Origin: Brachionus rotundiformis
Taxonomy: Eukaryota; Rotifera; Eurotatoria; Ploima; Brachionidae
NCBI GenBank assembly: GCA_016802295.1
Contig: JAESIW010000167.1
Coordinates: 108,102-166,797, forward strand
Reading direction: 5' to 3'
Length of the DNA stretch: 58,696 nucleotides
The translations under genes and the position numbers were made by a program. A model generated the notes under the pieces. It saw only the letters and a list, made by a program, of their open reading frames with translations, was not told where the DNA came from and searched no databases. Numbering within the stretch: the first letter of the stretch is position 1; each line of letters begins with the position of its first letter. Of the stretch, positions 37,523 to 49,066 are shown one piece after another.

Positions 37523-38738
37523 TTGAACAAAAAAAAAAAATTTTTATTTTTCATAATAAAGAAAACTATCCACAAGAAATAAAACCTAATGACTTCAAGA
37601 TCGTTATCTTCTAAGTATGTCGAAACAAATAAGTTACATTGATGTGTATGACATAAAGTACATATTTGTTCCAATATGGACATCATTTTCCGTTTATATT
37701 GATTAAGTAAAAACTATTTCTTTCTTTTTTTGTATCCATAACTACACAAAGGACATGCAAGTTTTAACATGGAACTATATTTGTTTATTTTTTTAAAGTA
37801 TCTTTTCAAAAATTGAAAATATATTATTAAATATTAACAAACTAGATTAAATAATTAGATAAAGAACAATTAAAAATTAAATAATTATTGTGTAAAAATA
37901 TTTTAAATTTTTGTTTTCAAGTTAACATTTACTGTCAATCAATTAACCGTGGGAATTTTTTTTCTCTATAATTAGAATTAGATAACTTTTTCATACCATG
38001 TAAAACGATTGCGCCTATTGATCATTGAAAAATCACTTTATCTTTTAATTCGAAAATATTGTGTTAACTCTTGAATTCTAGACTTCTTTAGAAGTAGAAA
38101 ATAAGTCAAATTTAAGCTTTTTTTTCCCTATTAAAAAACTAAAAATTTTAATATTTTATTTAAAAAAAGACGCTTTTCAATCAGATATTTATTTTTAATT
38201 TACATATATAAACAAGAAACCAGTAACCAATAAGTAACTTATAAATTTTATAATATAATTTTAATTTTCAAGATAATGATTTGGTATTTGGTTACCGGTT
38301 TTAATATTTGATTGAAAAGCGTCATTTTTTTAAATAAAAAAAAATAGAATTTTTATTGTTGATCTTTTTCGGTAATTTTATCTTGAAGTCAAATGACTTT
38401 ATTTTTAATAAATTTTAAAATTACTTTTTTAATTGACTTATGCGCAAGTCTGGCCGCAACTATTGTTTACCATTGGCAATTATTGCCAAATTAAAAATAA
38501 AAAAACTTTGTTATTCAAATTTTATTCTAGAAAATTATGAAATGAATTTTAAAAAAAATTGGTTTATTGAATTTATACCAAATAGAAAAGAAAAACTCCG
38601 AGAATTTACTCTAAGATGATCTAAATGCTAAAATTATTTACACTAAATCATACAAAATACAAAAACTGGAACATAAAGAAAATTGAAAATTCTTAATAAA
38701 AAGAAAAAAAGAAAAATAAGAGTACAAAAATGATTATC
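37523..38738. other. Transposon-derived and AT-rich spacer
   Basis: Contains the inverted-repeat element at about 38148-38345. There is a possible polyadenylation signal for the minus-strand STAG gene (AATAAA on the minus strand near 38564). No gene was seen. Confidence 0.5.
38148..38345. mobile_element. MITE-like inverted-repeat element
   Basis: Positions 38169-38189 and 38303-38323 are reverse complements with one mismatch in 21 (GACGCTTTTCAATCAG / TGATTGAAAAGCGTC). A second inner pair, 38217-38232 and 38285-38301, also matches (CAGTAACCAATA / TATTTGGTTACCGG) with one mismatch and one indel. The arms extend outward through A/T-rich TTTATTTAAAAAAA. No coding capacity. Exact ends and a target-site duplication are unclear because the flanks are AT-rich. 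Confidence 0.6.
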
Positions 38739-41700
38739 TTAAGCATGAACAATATTGCTATTTTCATTAGTCTGATCCATTTCGTGTGATTTACGGCCTC
38801 GTTTGGCTGGCGATTGAATCTCATCTTCATCTATATCGCCAATGGTCGTAATTCCAATGGAACTTCTGAGCTTTTTTTTAAACTCATTTCTAGGCTCGAC
38901 AATACGAGTCGAGGACAAGATAGCACTTTGTTCAATGGACTCGTTTATACTATTATTGGACACCAATGGACTTCTGGACCTTTTGGCCATATTTTTTTCA
39001 CTCAGAGCCTTTCCGGACCTGGTCAACCTTCGATCAGAGTCCACTTTTTGAATAGTAGACAACTTAAGTACTTCTAAATCACTTGTTGTGGAGTCAACAT
39101 GGCCATTTTGATCAGTGTTTTCGTCATCGTTTTCTTCTGGTATAGCCTTGTCTATTTGCTTGGTACGCTCAAAGTTTAAACTTTGCCGCAGTCTGGAAAC
39201 ACCGGACATGTTGATTGTCGAATTGTTGAGCTTTCTTTTTCGGCCAAGTTTGCTCGGAGTCAAGTTTTCCTGCTCGGGCAAATTGCTCTCATTGGTCACA
39301 GTGTTCTGGGCTGCATGAGCGGCCGAGGCCGATTCATCCATCAAGCTAAGCCTGTAGGTGTAATACGGTTGCCAGTTGTTCTCCTCAATTTTATTAGCTC
39401 TTTTGGCAAAGGCTTTGTCCAGTTCATTGAGCATGGACTTTTTGTCATGAGGCGACAATCTGGAGCTGAAATCGATGATCACTTCCAAAAATGGCAAGTT
39501 GCTTGGCGCTTGATTTCCTCTGGAAGGCGAGTCTCTGGCATAGTTGATGGCTTCCTGGTGAATGGCGAGTATGGCTTCGCGCGACTTGACACTAGCCTCA
39601 GGTCCAAAAGACAAGCACAGCTTTTTGGCCAGCTCCTTGAGCCCGGAAAACTCGGGCGCCGCTCGGCTAAGCTTGTTAACCGAGTCGCTGCTCCTATTTT
39701 GCAAGCCGGCCACCACATCATTGTACTCTCGTTGCAGCGCCAACGCGACTGTTCTCGCTGTGTTCACTTTGCTTATCTCTCTACAATTGGCAAGCAGGCC
39801 TTTTATAATGTCCCCATATGAATGGCAATATTTGCTGTAGCTGCGCAGTATTTCGGCAGCGTATTTGATCGGCACACAATTGTAGCAGATTAGCTTGCAA
39901 AAAGCGGTCAATATGGACCTGCGTCTGTGAAGCTTTTCAATGTTGTCGGCAGTGTCGGCCTTTTCTGTGAGAGCCTCGGCAGTGAACGTGTTGTTCATCA
40001 CATACACGGACAGCATGTTTATCTCGTTCAGAGAGCACTCGAGCATCAATGGCTCGAAGAGGCGCTCGTGCTTGTTTGCCAAATGGACATTGAACAAAAT
40101 GAGCAGGTCGCACATTTCGTAATAGGCCTCTTCTTCAATGCTCGGGTTGTCATTGACAAACAGCTTGTTGCAAATTTTGTAAAACTTTTTGCTTATTTTG
40201 GCCACATAGTCCAGCAATGGTTGATTGAGCGACGACGACGCTTGGCCTTCGTCGCCCATGTCACTCTCGAGCTTGTGCAGATTCCAGCATATGAAACTGC
40301 GCGCCAGATTGAGCGCTTTGTTCACAAAGTCCAAATTGAAGCCTTCATTGAACACGGCCCACTTGAGAATGGTAAATGTGTTGCCAATTATGTCATAGTG
40401 AATGATGTTGTGGTTTTCGGCAAAAGCAGACAAACGCTTGAGCGCAATGATCAGCGGGTACATTTCGGCCTCGTCCACTTCGGTCAACTCCTCAAATTTG
40501 CGCATGGACTCGTTGAATTTTTCGACCAGCTCGTCCAGAATGGACGAGCGTATGACATTGCACTTGGAATAGATGGACTGGTCCTCGTCACACAAATACT
40601 TGAGGCACAGCGATGACTCCTCGAGCACTTGGGAATCGTTGTGCTTGTCGATTATGTCCTTGATGAGATGCAAAAGACGGTCGAGGTTTTTCTCCTGGCG
40701 TCTTAGGGTGTACTGATTGAGGTCAAAATAGGCTGGTATTTGAAGCAAATAGATCAACTTTTCGCCATCGGCTATAAACTTGTTGAGCAAGTCTGGCAAA
40801 TATTGTATAAAGTGTTGGCTAAGGGACACTTTGTCATCGTGTATTTGTTTTTGATCTTTGGCATTTAGTTTTTTGTGCGATTGTCGCCTGGCGACCGGGT
40901 ACTCGCCCGTGGCCGCTTGTCGCACACAACAGGTCATTATTTCGACCAGGTATCTTTCGTGCAGGTCGCTAAGCACGTCCTCCTGATTGACCGGGTCCTC
41001 GAGCAACAGGTCGGTCATGCATTGCCAGTCTTTGAGCATGGCATGGGTGTCCCACATGGCGTCTACAAGATACGTAGGATGGTCGTGTATTTCGCTCTCG
41101 ATCAAAAATTGGACCAACAATTGAATGAAGTTGGAGTTTTCGGATTGTTTTTTGCCACGTCTGAACTCGATGAGCGGATTCTCAATTTTGACAAAGAGCT
41201 TTTGATTCAAGAACTCGCCGGCCGCTTGGGCTATGGACCGGTTCGAGTGGTAGACTAGTTCGTACAAGTTCTCGCAGTCTCGGTCTTCCAGTGCCGAGTC
41301 GTTTTTGCTTATGATCTCGGTGAGAAGCTCAATGGCAGCCACGGATACATCGTGCTCCTTGTCGAGTGACATTTCTACCAGTCGATTCTTGAATCTGGAC
41401 GTGAACAGCTCCAACTTTGGGACCAAATCTTCGTCTTCGTACAAAGGCTGAAGCGCATGCAAGCACTTTAGACGGCACTCGCCAGTCTTGTCGTACAATG
41501 TCCAGCCAATGTATTTCAAAAAAGTGTCGTCCAGGAACTTGTCGGGACACTTGCGCATCCATTGACCAATTTCGTTGATGCATATGCATCTAATGTCTGC
41601 ACATACATCCCTGTACCGGTGTATAAACACCGCTTTGAAAATAAAATTTATAAAATTTTGTATTTCTTCTTCATTTTCTTCGAGTTCTTTTTTCTTCTGG

Positions 41701-43056
41701 GTGAGCAGTTCAATGCGGTCTTGGGCTCGTTTGGCCTGTGCTTTTTGCTTTTCGTTGTTGTATTGACGCTGATTGGCATCTTTGGCAATGCTAAGCGCCA
41801 GCAGCACGTCTACTAAAGCGGTCATTATTTTTAGCACTGCCAATGTAGCCGTGTGTCTGAAGGCTCTTACTTGGGAATCGGCCAGCGCTATCAAAAATGT
41901 GATCAGTATGTCCAGCATGTACTGATCGTATATTATTGAATATTGGCACTGGTTGATCAGCAATTGGAGAAATTCGCTGAAATTTGACTTGAAGCGTCTG
42001 GCTTGCACCGATGTCTGTACCAATGGATATACCTCGCCTGATGTTGGATCATCGTCATCGGTAAAATGATCGATCAGATCATTTATCGACTCGGTAAACT
42101 CTTTGCTTTTGAGAATCTCTTTATTATTGAGCATGTGTCCAGCTTTGCATCCGGAACTCCGCACAATCAGCTTTATCAAGTCAAGCATGGCTGTTTGGCG
42201 GTCCTTTTTGTACAGTTCAATCCAGTCATCGACAATTGTCTGGCCTGACACTTGCGATGAATATACTTGGTTGAATAGTGAGCTTGTTGAGTGGTCCGAG
42301 TCAATTGTGGTGTCGCTATTGGTCGTGTCCTTGCGGCTTTTGGCCGTGGATTTAGATGCCACGGTGGTTTGAAGCGGCTTACGACGCGCTCTAGGCGTCT
42401 TCTTAGGAGTCCCATGGCTCTCTACATCACTGTTATCTTCTCTTAATAAAAAATTAAATTAGCTTTTTGCATTTTCAAGCCTCATTTTTCTTATTTCTGC
42501 TTTAAAAACTCATCATTATATCAATCATTAAGTTTATATTAATTAATTTTTTTTATTAAGTTTATAAAAATTAAAAAAAAATAAATGTTCAAAAAACTAA
42601 AAATTATTCCTAAGTTAATATAAAAATTTAAACATATTTTTTTGATTATTATATGAACAAAATTAATTTATATTTTTTTTCTAAAATTAAAAAATCAAAC
42701 AACAAGTTTATTTGTTTATTTGTCAACTGGTTTGACAGACAAAATCTTAATAGCAATAAGCTCAGGTCTATTTTAATTAATTATAAAATTTGATTATTTT
42801 GTATAAGATTGTTCAGAAGCTTATTCTAAGCGAATGATAAGATATTCTATTCAGCTTACTCGGAAAGGTTGTTTTGATCATTGAAGGGTTTATAAGAGCG
42901 GCTATTTCGCTTTGCGCCAGAAGAACTTGAGTTTATCAGGGACGAGGTGTTCTTGTTGCCAATGGATCTATTGTTTTGGTTAGTAGTTAGTTCATGCAAA
43001 CTTTCAACTGCTTTTTCTTTGGCTTTTCGAACAATTCGTTCTCTCAGTGGTATCAT
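38739..43056 (-). CDS. STAG: Cohesin subunit SA / STAG (Scc3)
   Basis: Two exons on the minus strand, 43056-42860 and 42441-38739, joined in phase 2 (donor GA|GTAAGC, acceptor TTATTAAG). They encode 1299 aa from MIPLRERIVRKAKEK. The N-terminal exon is basic and low-complexity. The STAG domain follows (FRHTATLAVLKIMTALVDV) and then the stromalin conservative domain (FIHRYRDVCADIRCICINEI...RLKCLHALQPLY, about residues 335-400). HEAT-like helices fill the middle, and a charged, Lys/Arg-rich C-tail (TPSKLGRKRKLNN, SPAKRGRKSHEMD) is typical of metazoan SA proteins. SA binds the RAD21 kleisin and DNA, and is needed for sister-chromatid cohesion and loop extrusion in the nucleus. The large second exon is far more GC-rich than all surrounding DNA. 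Confidence 0.95.
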
Positions 43057-44764
43057 ATTAATCTAATTTATTAAATAAGATTAAAAATATATTTATTTTT
43101 TGCTTTTATAATTAATTTTAATTTGTATAATTTTTAAGATGAAAATGGTCTCAAGTCTCAACTTGACTTAATAGAGTCAACTTTGTTTAAAAAAACTGAA
43201 TTTTTCATTCATCTAATTAAAATTGATACGTTTTTTCAGTGCAAATATAAGGAATAAAAAGATTTATTAGTTATTTTAATTTTATTATATTATTTAAAAA
43301 TTTTATCATAAATTATGATTTCGGTATTTTAATGAATTTTTTATGCTTTTTTTCCTTGCATGACAAAATAAGTTTAACAAAATAAAATCGAATAATTATT
43401 ATATTTTGTTAAGGCTAAAAAATAATCGATCTATTGAGTAAAATATAATTATTGACAAAATTTGATTACAAATCAATTTACAAGATATTTTTCTTTACCG
43501 ATAAAATCTTTTTTTATCGTCAAATAATATTTATCAAAATTATTTTAGATTTTTCGAAAATAAAATTCGAGTTTTGATCAATAATCAATATTTAGTTTTA
43601 ATAAACTTAATAATATATATAATTAAAACTTAAATTTAAAAAATAAATTCTTTATTTTATATTTAAAATTTATTAGTTCAATATGATTTGGTATTTAATT
43701 AGTACAATTCGATAGTACTTTTAATTTAAAAATTAAATTTGAATAAACTTTTTAAATTTTTATGTTTTTTTCTTATTTATATTTTGTAAATCATTTAGTG
43801 ATAAATGAACAAAATTCCTGAATTTTTTAGAAAATGAATCTTATTAATTATATAATTTACATTAAATAGTCTTGTTTAACAATAACCAATTCAATTTTTT
43901 TTTCATTAAAATAAGGCTAAATTAAAGCATAACAATTAGCTAATAATCATTATTATTAAAGCTAAGGTAAGTTGAATGACTTATTATGTTTTAATTTTCT
44001 TTTAATTCTTAGTTTATCTTTTAATTGTAAAAATTTAATCTAATTTTTTTAAATTATTTCGTTAATTGTATTATATTACAATTACAAATCGTATCTAAAC
44101 AAAATTATTTTTATTATTCTTAATTAGGTTATGAGAACGTTTTAGTTGATTTTTTGGCTTTGTAATTAATATAATTGTACTATCAAATTTTAAAAAAATT
44201 TTCTATTTCAAAAGATTTTACAAAGCTTTCTTAACTTTACATCTGGTTTAAATACAATTTTGATATGTTCCAAAATAAACATATTTTGTTAGTGCACTTC
44301 CATTTTAATAATTAAAACAATACAAAATAACTCTGAATTTAAATTGTGGTAAATCAATGGTTTAATTTTATCTTTGAATAAGTCTCAAAAAAATCCAAGT
44401 TATATGAAAGAAGTATAATATTTTTGCATAAAAAAATCATAATTTTCAATTTGTTATTTTTATTAATGAAATTTTATCCCAAATTTCGCCAGTTTTGTAT
44501 ATTTTTTTGTAAACTCAGTTCCAAACTGAAAAGGCAGTTTCCTGGTTTAAGATTCTATGTATTGTTTTTATTTTGATTTTTTAAATAATTCACTCATTAG
44601 CTTTTAGACAAAGAATTGTTTTTTTTTATTTTCTAACAAATATTTCTTAGGCTTCTGTACTGGTTAAATCCCTCAAATGGAATGATCAATTTAATTTTTA
44701 ATATTTTTTATATTTATAGATAAATTTCTAAGTACCAAATGATTAGCTTTTTATTTTTGTATAA
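43057..44764. other. Intergenic region between divergent STAG and HINFP genes
   Basis: Very AT-rich; no ORF or RNA gene seen. Presumably holds the promoters of both flanking genes. Confidence 0.6.
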
Positions 44765-46692
44765 ATGACTGACCAACAATCGGTAAAGCAGAAAAGTCGA
44801 GTTCATCGATATTGCCCAAAATTAAGTGAGATAAATTTCCTATTAAAATGTGAATGGGGAACTGAATGCAACGAAATATTTTCCTCTATGGATAGATTTA
44901 TGACCCATATTGATGAACACATAAAAAATCTAAAAAACTTTGAATGCCAGTGGAAAGATTGTGATGCAGATTGTTTTGAGGATGAATCAGGTTTTAGGCG
45001 GCACATTAATTTCCATGCATTTCACACAAAATTAAAGGAAATAGGCCAGAAAGTTCTTGACTCAGTGCACCAAAATCAAAAAGATGGCCAAAAAACTGAA
45101 TGTAACCTTGATGATCAAACAAGAAATGACATCCCGGAGTTACCTTTTAAATTTGAGTGCTCTTGGAATCAATGCAACTTTAACACTGATAACCCAGAGT
45201 TGTTTTATCAGCATATAAAGCAATTACATGTTGATAAATTTGATCTTAAAGGAACTCAGTCCAAGTGTTTGTGGAGCCAGTGTGAACAAAAAATAATGAA
45301 TAAGAATCGGTTGGTTGAACATATACGACATCATTCACAAGAAAAACTAGTCGCTTGTCCTAATTGTGGTGCATTGTTTGCTTCTTTTACCAAGTTCATT
45401 GACCATTGCAGTCGGTCAAGCAATATTGGAAGTAACTGTTGATTAAAAAAACCAAACTTCAACTAAAATAGAATTTCTTAACTAGATACATGCTTTCAAT
45501 GCTCTCACTGTAACAAAAAATTTGCTACCAATAATTTACTCAAAGAACATACAAGAAAACATGGTATTTTTACCAAAAATATATTTTTTTAGTTTAAATC
45601 TAATTTTTAATTCTAAAGTAAATAAATTTAAATGCCCGATCTGTGAAATGACATGTATAGATAAAAAAGATTTAAACAAACACATTCTATACAAACACAC
45701 AAGTGAAAAAAAATACCAATGTTCTCAGTGTTCTCATAGGTACATGAAATTAAGTTTTATTATTATTATTTAATTGATAAAAAAATATTTTTATTAAGAT
45801 GTAAAACACAATATGATCTTCAAAAACATATCAATTTAAAACACAATGAGCGCCTTGAATACGAGTGTAATGAATGTGTCTACAAGTCAAAAGATTTGGA
45901 AAAAATAAGAAAACATATGCTAAGAAATCATCTGGTAATATTAAATTTTGCTGGAATGAAATTTTTATTTTTTATGAAAAGAACAATATTGACGATGGTG
46001 ATAAAAACTTTGGCACAATGTACATGTGCCATGTGTGCAAAAAAACCTATAGCCAAGGCTCTACTTTGTCCAAACATTTAAAGTCAGTGCACAATTTTCA
46101 ATGGCCATCAGGACACTCTCGTTTCAGATACAAACTAGAGACAGACGGCTACTATAAACTTCAAACTTTACGCTATGAAAGCACAGAACTTGTAAAAGAA
46201 TTGAATAAGGCCAAAAATTGCGACATTCAGTGTCCAATTAGCCAGCAAACTAGTCTTGGAAGCTTTGGTAATTCAATTATTAGTTCGATTGAAACCAATT
46301 CTGCCAATGAATTTTCGACAACGAATACTCTTTACGATATGACAAATCAGTCCTTACAGTTGACATTTCCAATTCAAAATTTTGACCAAGTCGGGCCAGA
46401 ATTTGTGCTAAATGGCAAAGATGATGAAACACAAAAAATGGAAGTTGAGTGTGAGAGTGAAAAAAATTACTTTGTTCTAGTTAATAGAGACACCCCTAAC
46501 CAAAATTTAGATTACCAATCTGAAAGAGTTGAGTTTGACATAGAGAATTTTTTAGAATCTAATTTTAGAGTGAAAGAAAAATCTTTTAGAGAAAATGAAA
46601 TAAACATCTTTAATTCAGTTGAAGATCAAAATGAATCAATTGATTATAAAAATATAGATCTCATTCAAGCATGTTCATCTAAATTGTTATAA
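44765..46692 (+). CDS. HINFP: Histone H4 transcription factor-like C2H2 zinc-finger protein
   Basis: Five exons: 44765-45431, 45486-45563, 45619-45739, 45799-45934 and 45982-46692. The total is 1713 nt, 570 aa, with matching phases. About nine C2H2 fingers run through the first two thirds: CEWGTECNEIFSS, CQWKDCDADCFED, CSWNQCNFNT, CLWSQCEQKI, CPNCGALFASFTKF, CSHCNKKFATNNLL, CPICEMTC, the finger after CSQCSHRC, and CHVCKKTYSQGSTLSKHL. A WPSGHSRFRYKLETDGYYKL segment follows. This finger order, the linker VACPNCG and the WPSGH box are diagnostic of HINFP. In vertebrates HINFP binds histone H4 promoters and drives their S-phase transcription with NPAT. The C-terminal 180 aa are acidic and disordered. 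It is convergent with SPT4, 113 bp apart. Confidence 0.92.
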
Positions 46693-46805
46693 AAAATTTA
46701 CGTCTATTTTTATTTTTACTTTTTTATCTATTAAATGTAAAATATTCCGAATCTGATTCGGGAGAGTTTTTTTTTTAAATAAAAATTTTAATTGCTCTTT
46801 AAATT
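46693..46805. promoter_or_regulatory. Shared 3' region of convergent HINFP and SPT4
   Basis: 113 bp between the two stop codons. A plus-strand AATAAA near 46780 serves HINFP. A minus-strand AATAAA near 46711 could serve SPT4. The two 3' UTRs would therefore overlap. A palindrome CCGAATCTGATTCGG (46747-46761) could form a 7 bp hairpin in either transcript. Confidence 0.45.
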
Positions 46806-47204
46806 TTATTTAGTTGTTTTTTCTCTTTTATGGTAAGGTATACCACGAGTTCTCATAATTCGAATCACATTTTCTGGGAGATCACCTGATACACTAATTG
46901 CGTACATGCCTCGAACAAAATTGTCAATATGTTGCCATCTAGCTACCCAACTATCTCCTGGGTCCATCATTGCTATCATTCCGTCAAAGTTTGAGCTAGT
47001 ACAATTCAAAATTTGATCTCGATCTCCCCTTAAATGAAGAAAATAGTCACAATTATCACATCCTTCATTATAAAATTGATCAATTGTCTAATTGTATTAA
47101 AAATAAAATTATTATATTTCAAAATATTTAAATACTACCTTTATTAAGCCACAAACTTTACATGCCCTTACTCCACGTAACGACTGAGGTACAGAAGCTG
47201 ACAT
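46806..47204 (-). CDS. SUPT4H1: Transcription elongation factor SPT4
   Basis: Two minus-strand exons, 47204-47139 and 47087-46806, phase 0. They encode 115 aa, close to the 117 aa of the human protein. The N-terminal zinc finger has Cys15, Cys18, Cys32 and Cys35 (CKVCGLIKTIDQFYNEGCDNC region). The conserved core NCTSSNFDGMIAMMDP, then DSWVARWQ and GMYAISVSGDLP, is diagnostic. SPT4 pairs with SPT5 to form DSIF, which regulates RNA polymerase II pausing and processivity in the nucleus. The intron is 51 bp with GTAGTA..TAG ends. The start codon is the first ATG in frame and sits 153 bp from the first tRNA gene. Confidence 0.96.
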
Positions 47205-47357
47205 TTTGAATTGGCTATCTCTTGAAAATATAAATAGATAATTTAATCATTAGATTTTTTTAGTTTGTCTAAAAATAATTTTTTTATTTTTAGAAAAAAA
47301 TTCACTAATATAAATCTGAAGATTTAGTATAATTAATTTTCTAATGTGTAACTGTAG

Positions 47358-47430
47358 GCCCGGCTAGCTCAGTCGGTAGAGCATGGGACTCTTAATCCCA
47401 GGGTCGTGGGTTCGAGCCCCACGTTGGGCG
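47358..47430 (+). tRNA. tRNA-Lys (anticodon CTT)
   Basis: Canonical 73 nt cloverleaf: acceptor GCCCGGC, D-arm TAGCTCAGTCGGTAGAGC (A box), anticodon loop CTCTTAA, T-arm GGTTCGAGCCCC (B box), ending TTGGGCG. CCA is not encoded. An ATTTTTTT tract follows directly and can stop RNA polymerase III. No intron. Confidence 0.97.
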
Positions 47431-47442
47431 ATTTTTTTATAT
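47431..47442 (+). terminator. RNA polymerase III T-tract terminator
   Basis: ATTTTTTTATAT starts at the base after the tRNA and contains seven consecutive T residues. The same tract follows the second tRNA at 47765. Confidence 0.7.
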
Positions 47443-47691
47443 TCTCTGAGCTATGATTTCGAATTTAATTTTAAATATATCTGAATTTATTAAAAAACTA
47501 AAACTAAAATTGATATTTTATTATAAAATTTATTAGATCTAGAAAAGATAATTTATTTAAGAGTATCATTTTTAATTATTGTGATATTTTGTTACCAGTA
47601 AGTTCAAAGAATTCATATTAAACTTCAACATTTAAGATTTTAAGTCAAATTTTCTAATTAGAAAGATTGTTATTGTTATTAGGAACTGTAG

Positions 47692-47764
47692 GCCCGGCTA
47701 GCTCAGTCGGTAGAGCATGGGACTCTTAATCCCAGGGTCGTGGGTTCGAGCCCCACGTTGGGCG
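47692..47764 (+). tRNA. tRNA-Lys (anticodon CTT), second identical copy
   Basis: All 73 nt are identical to the copy at 47358-47430. The flanks are shared too: AACTGTAG before and ATTTTTTTATATT after. The spacer between the genes is not repeated. A T-tract terminator follows the gene. Confidence 0.97.
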
Positions 47765-48424
47765 ATTTTTTTATATTTTTTTAAAAGATTTTTTTATTTA
47801 TTTTTTTATAACATTATTCTTTTTCAACACAAAAATAACCAAAGAATTTTCAGTAACTATCTCTCACTTTTAAGTTATTTAAAGTTTTCAAATTTCTGAA
47901 TTAATATTCTTCGAATTAGGGAAAACTGCTATTACGTTTTATAGCTTTTAAAATGTAAATGCTAGCAACAAAAACTTTTTAAATAAACCAAATAAAATAA
48001 AAATAAATAAAATATTATTAGAAAAAATTTACTTAGCTATCATGGATTATTTTATCCCTTAAAATTTATAAAACTCGAGCATTAAAATTGAGCAATAAAT
48101 TCTAAAGGATAAATTTAAAAATTTTTAATTTAAATTTATGAAAAGCAAACAGAAAATTTAAAATTCTATAAGTCTTAATCAATTATTCATATTTGGCAAA
48201 ATGTTAGATTAAAGAAAAGTTTAATTTAAGATTTTGCAAAAATTTCTTTTTATTTTGAATAAACTTTTATTAATTTAAGTCTTGAAAGTAAAAAACAATC
48301 TTTTAATCGCTTTTTCCAAATAAAATTTAAAATAAAAAAATTCAAAAATGTTCTTTTTTAAAATATCAACTAAGAACACCAGAAAAAGCTTTCGAATATA
48401 TACAAAAACTTATTCTTTTACTAA
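47765..48424. other. AT-rich spacer after the second tRNA
   Basis: Holds the second tRNA's T-tract terminator and the 3' flank of the minus-strand gene at 48425-49066. Nothing else recognised. Confidence 0.6.
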
Positions 48425-49066
48425 TTAAAATGCTCTAGCTTTAATTGTATCATGAACCCATTGGTCACTTAAAACACCGTTATCTCTTTTAAATGTATCA
48501 TTCATTATATTCTTAAGACCGTATTTAGTAGGAGATTGAAAACTGGTCGATTTGAATCTACTGCTAGTCAATCTATCATTTTTGTCGTAAAAGTTCCAGC
48601 CGTACTCCATTGAGCTGGTAATGGGAAAAACAAATTTTTCCTCTGGTTTATATCTTTTTCTCTCGCTCAAATATTTGTATCTTCCTTCATGGTCTTTGCT
48701 TATTCCATTATAAATCAAATCTCTTTCACTGGAAACTTGGTCGTACATGTCAGAACTTCTGAGTGTTTCGGAATTTTTTTCTTTAATACCGAGTTTAATC
48801 AAATATTCATTTACATCTTTATCATAGCTGGTTTTCTTGGGCACTAGCTTAATTTCGGGGACTCTGAATCTGCGCTTATTTAAAAAGTCCTCAAACTGGA
48901 TTGTTTCGTACATTTCCTTGAAACTCAAGTCTGTTTTATCTCCAAATTTCTCCTTCATTCTGTCACGGTTAATGTTCCATCGAAGTCGTGCCTCTTTCTC
49001 TTTTTCAATTGTATCACTCCATGTTTGGTAAGATTTGTTATTAATACCTTTAGCCCTAAAGTCCAT
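48425..49066 (-). CDS. SPMIP1/ATP6V1FNB-like protein (probable ciliary microtubule inner protein)
   Basis: Single-exon ORF of 213 aa starting MDFRAKGINNKSYQTW. It is basic and charged with no TM segment or signal peptide. The segment ERDLIYNGISKDHEGRYKYL, then RKRYKPEEKFVFPITSS, then MEYGWNF and a C-terminal DTFKRDNGVLS, resembles my recollection of vertebrate ATP6V1FNB/SPMIP1. That protein is a small one of sperm and ciliary doublet microtubules. The N-terminal W..EIEKE..ARLRW helix fits the same family. The assignment is by remembered motifs and was not searched. If correct, the protein would bind inside axonemal doublets of motile cilia. Confidence 0.5.
   Translation of the reverse strand: MDFRAKGINNKSYQTWSDTIEKEKEARLRWNINRDRMKEKFGDKTDLSFKEMYETIQFEDFLNKRRFRVPEIKLVPKKTSYDKDVNEYLIKLGIKEKNSETLRSSDMYDQVSSERDLIYNGISKDHEGRYKYLSERKRYKPEEKFVFPITSSMEYGWNFYDKNDRLTSSRFKSTSFQSPTKYGLKNIMNDTFKRDNGVLSDQWVHDTIKARAF

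Noticed and set aside
39183..40616. Long plus-strand frames of up to 229 codons opposite STAG
   Set aside because: They are antisense shadows of the GC-rich STAG exon, with no domain content.
47717..47899. 60-codon frame starting inside the second tRNA
   Set aside because: It overlaps a definite tRNA gene and continues into an AT-rich flank. Not coding.
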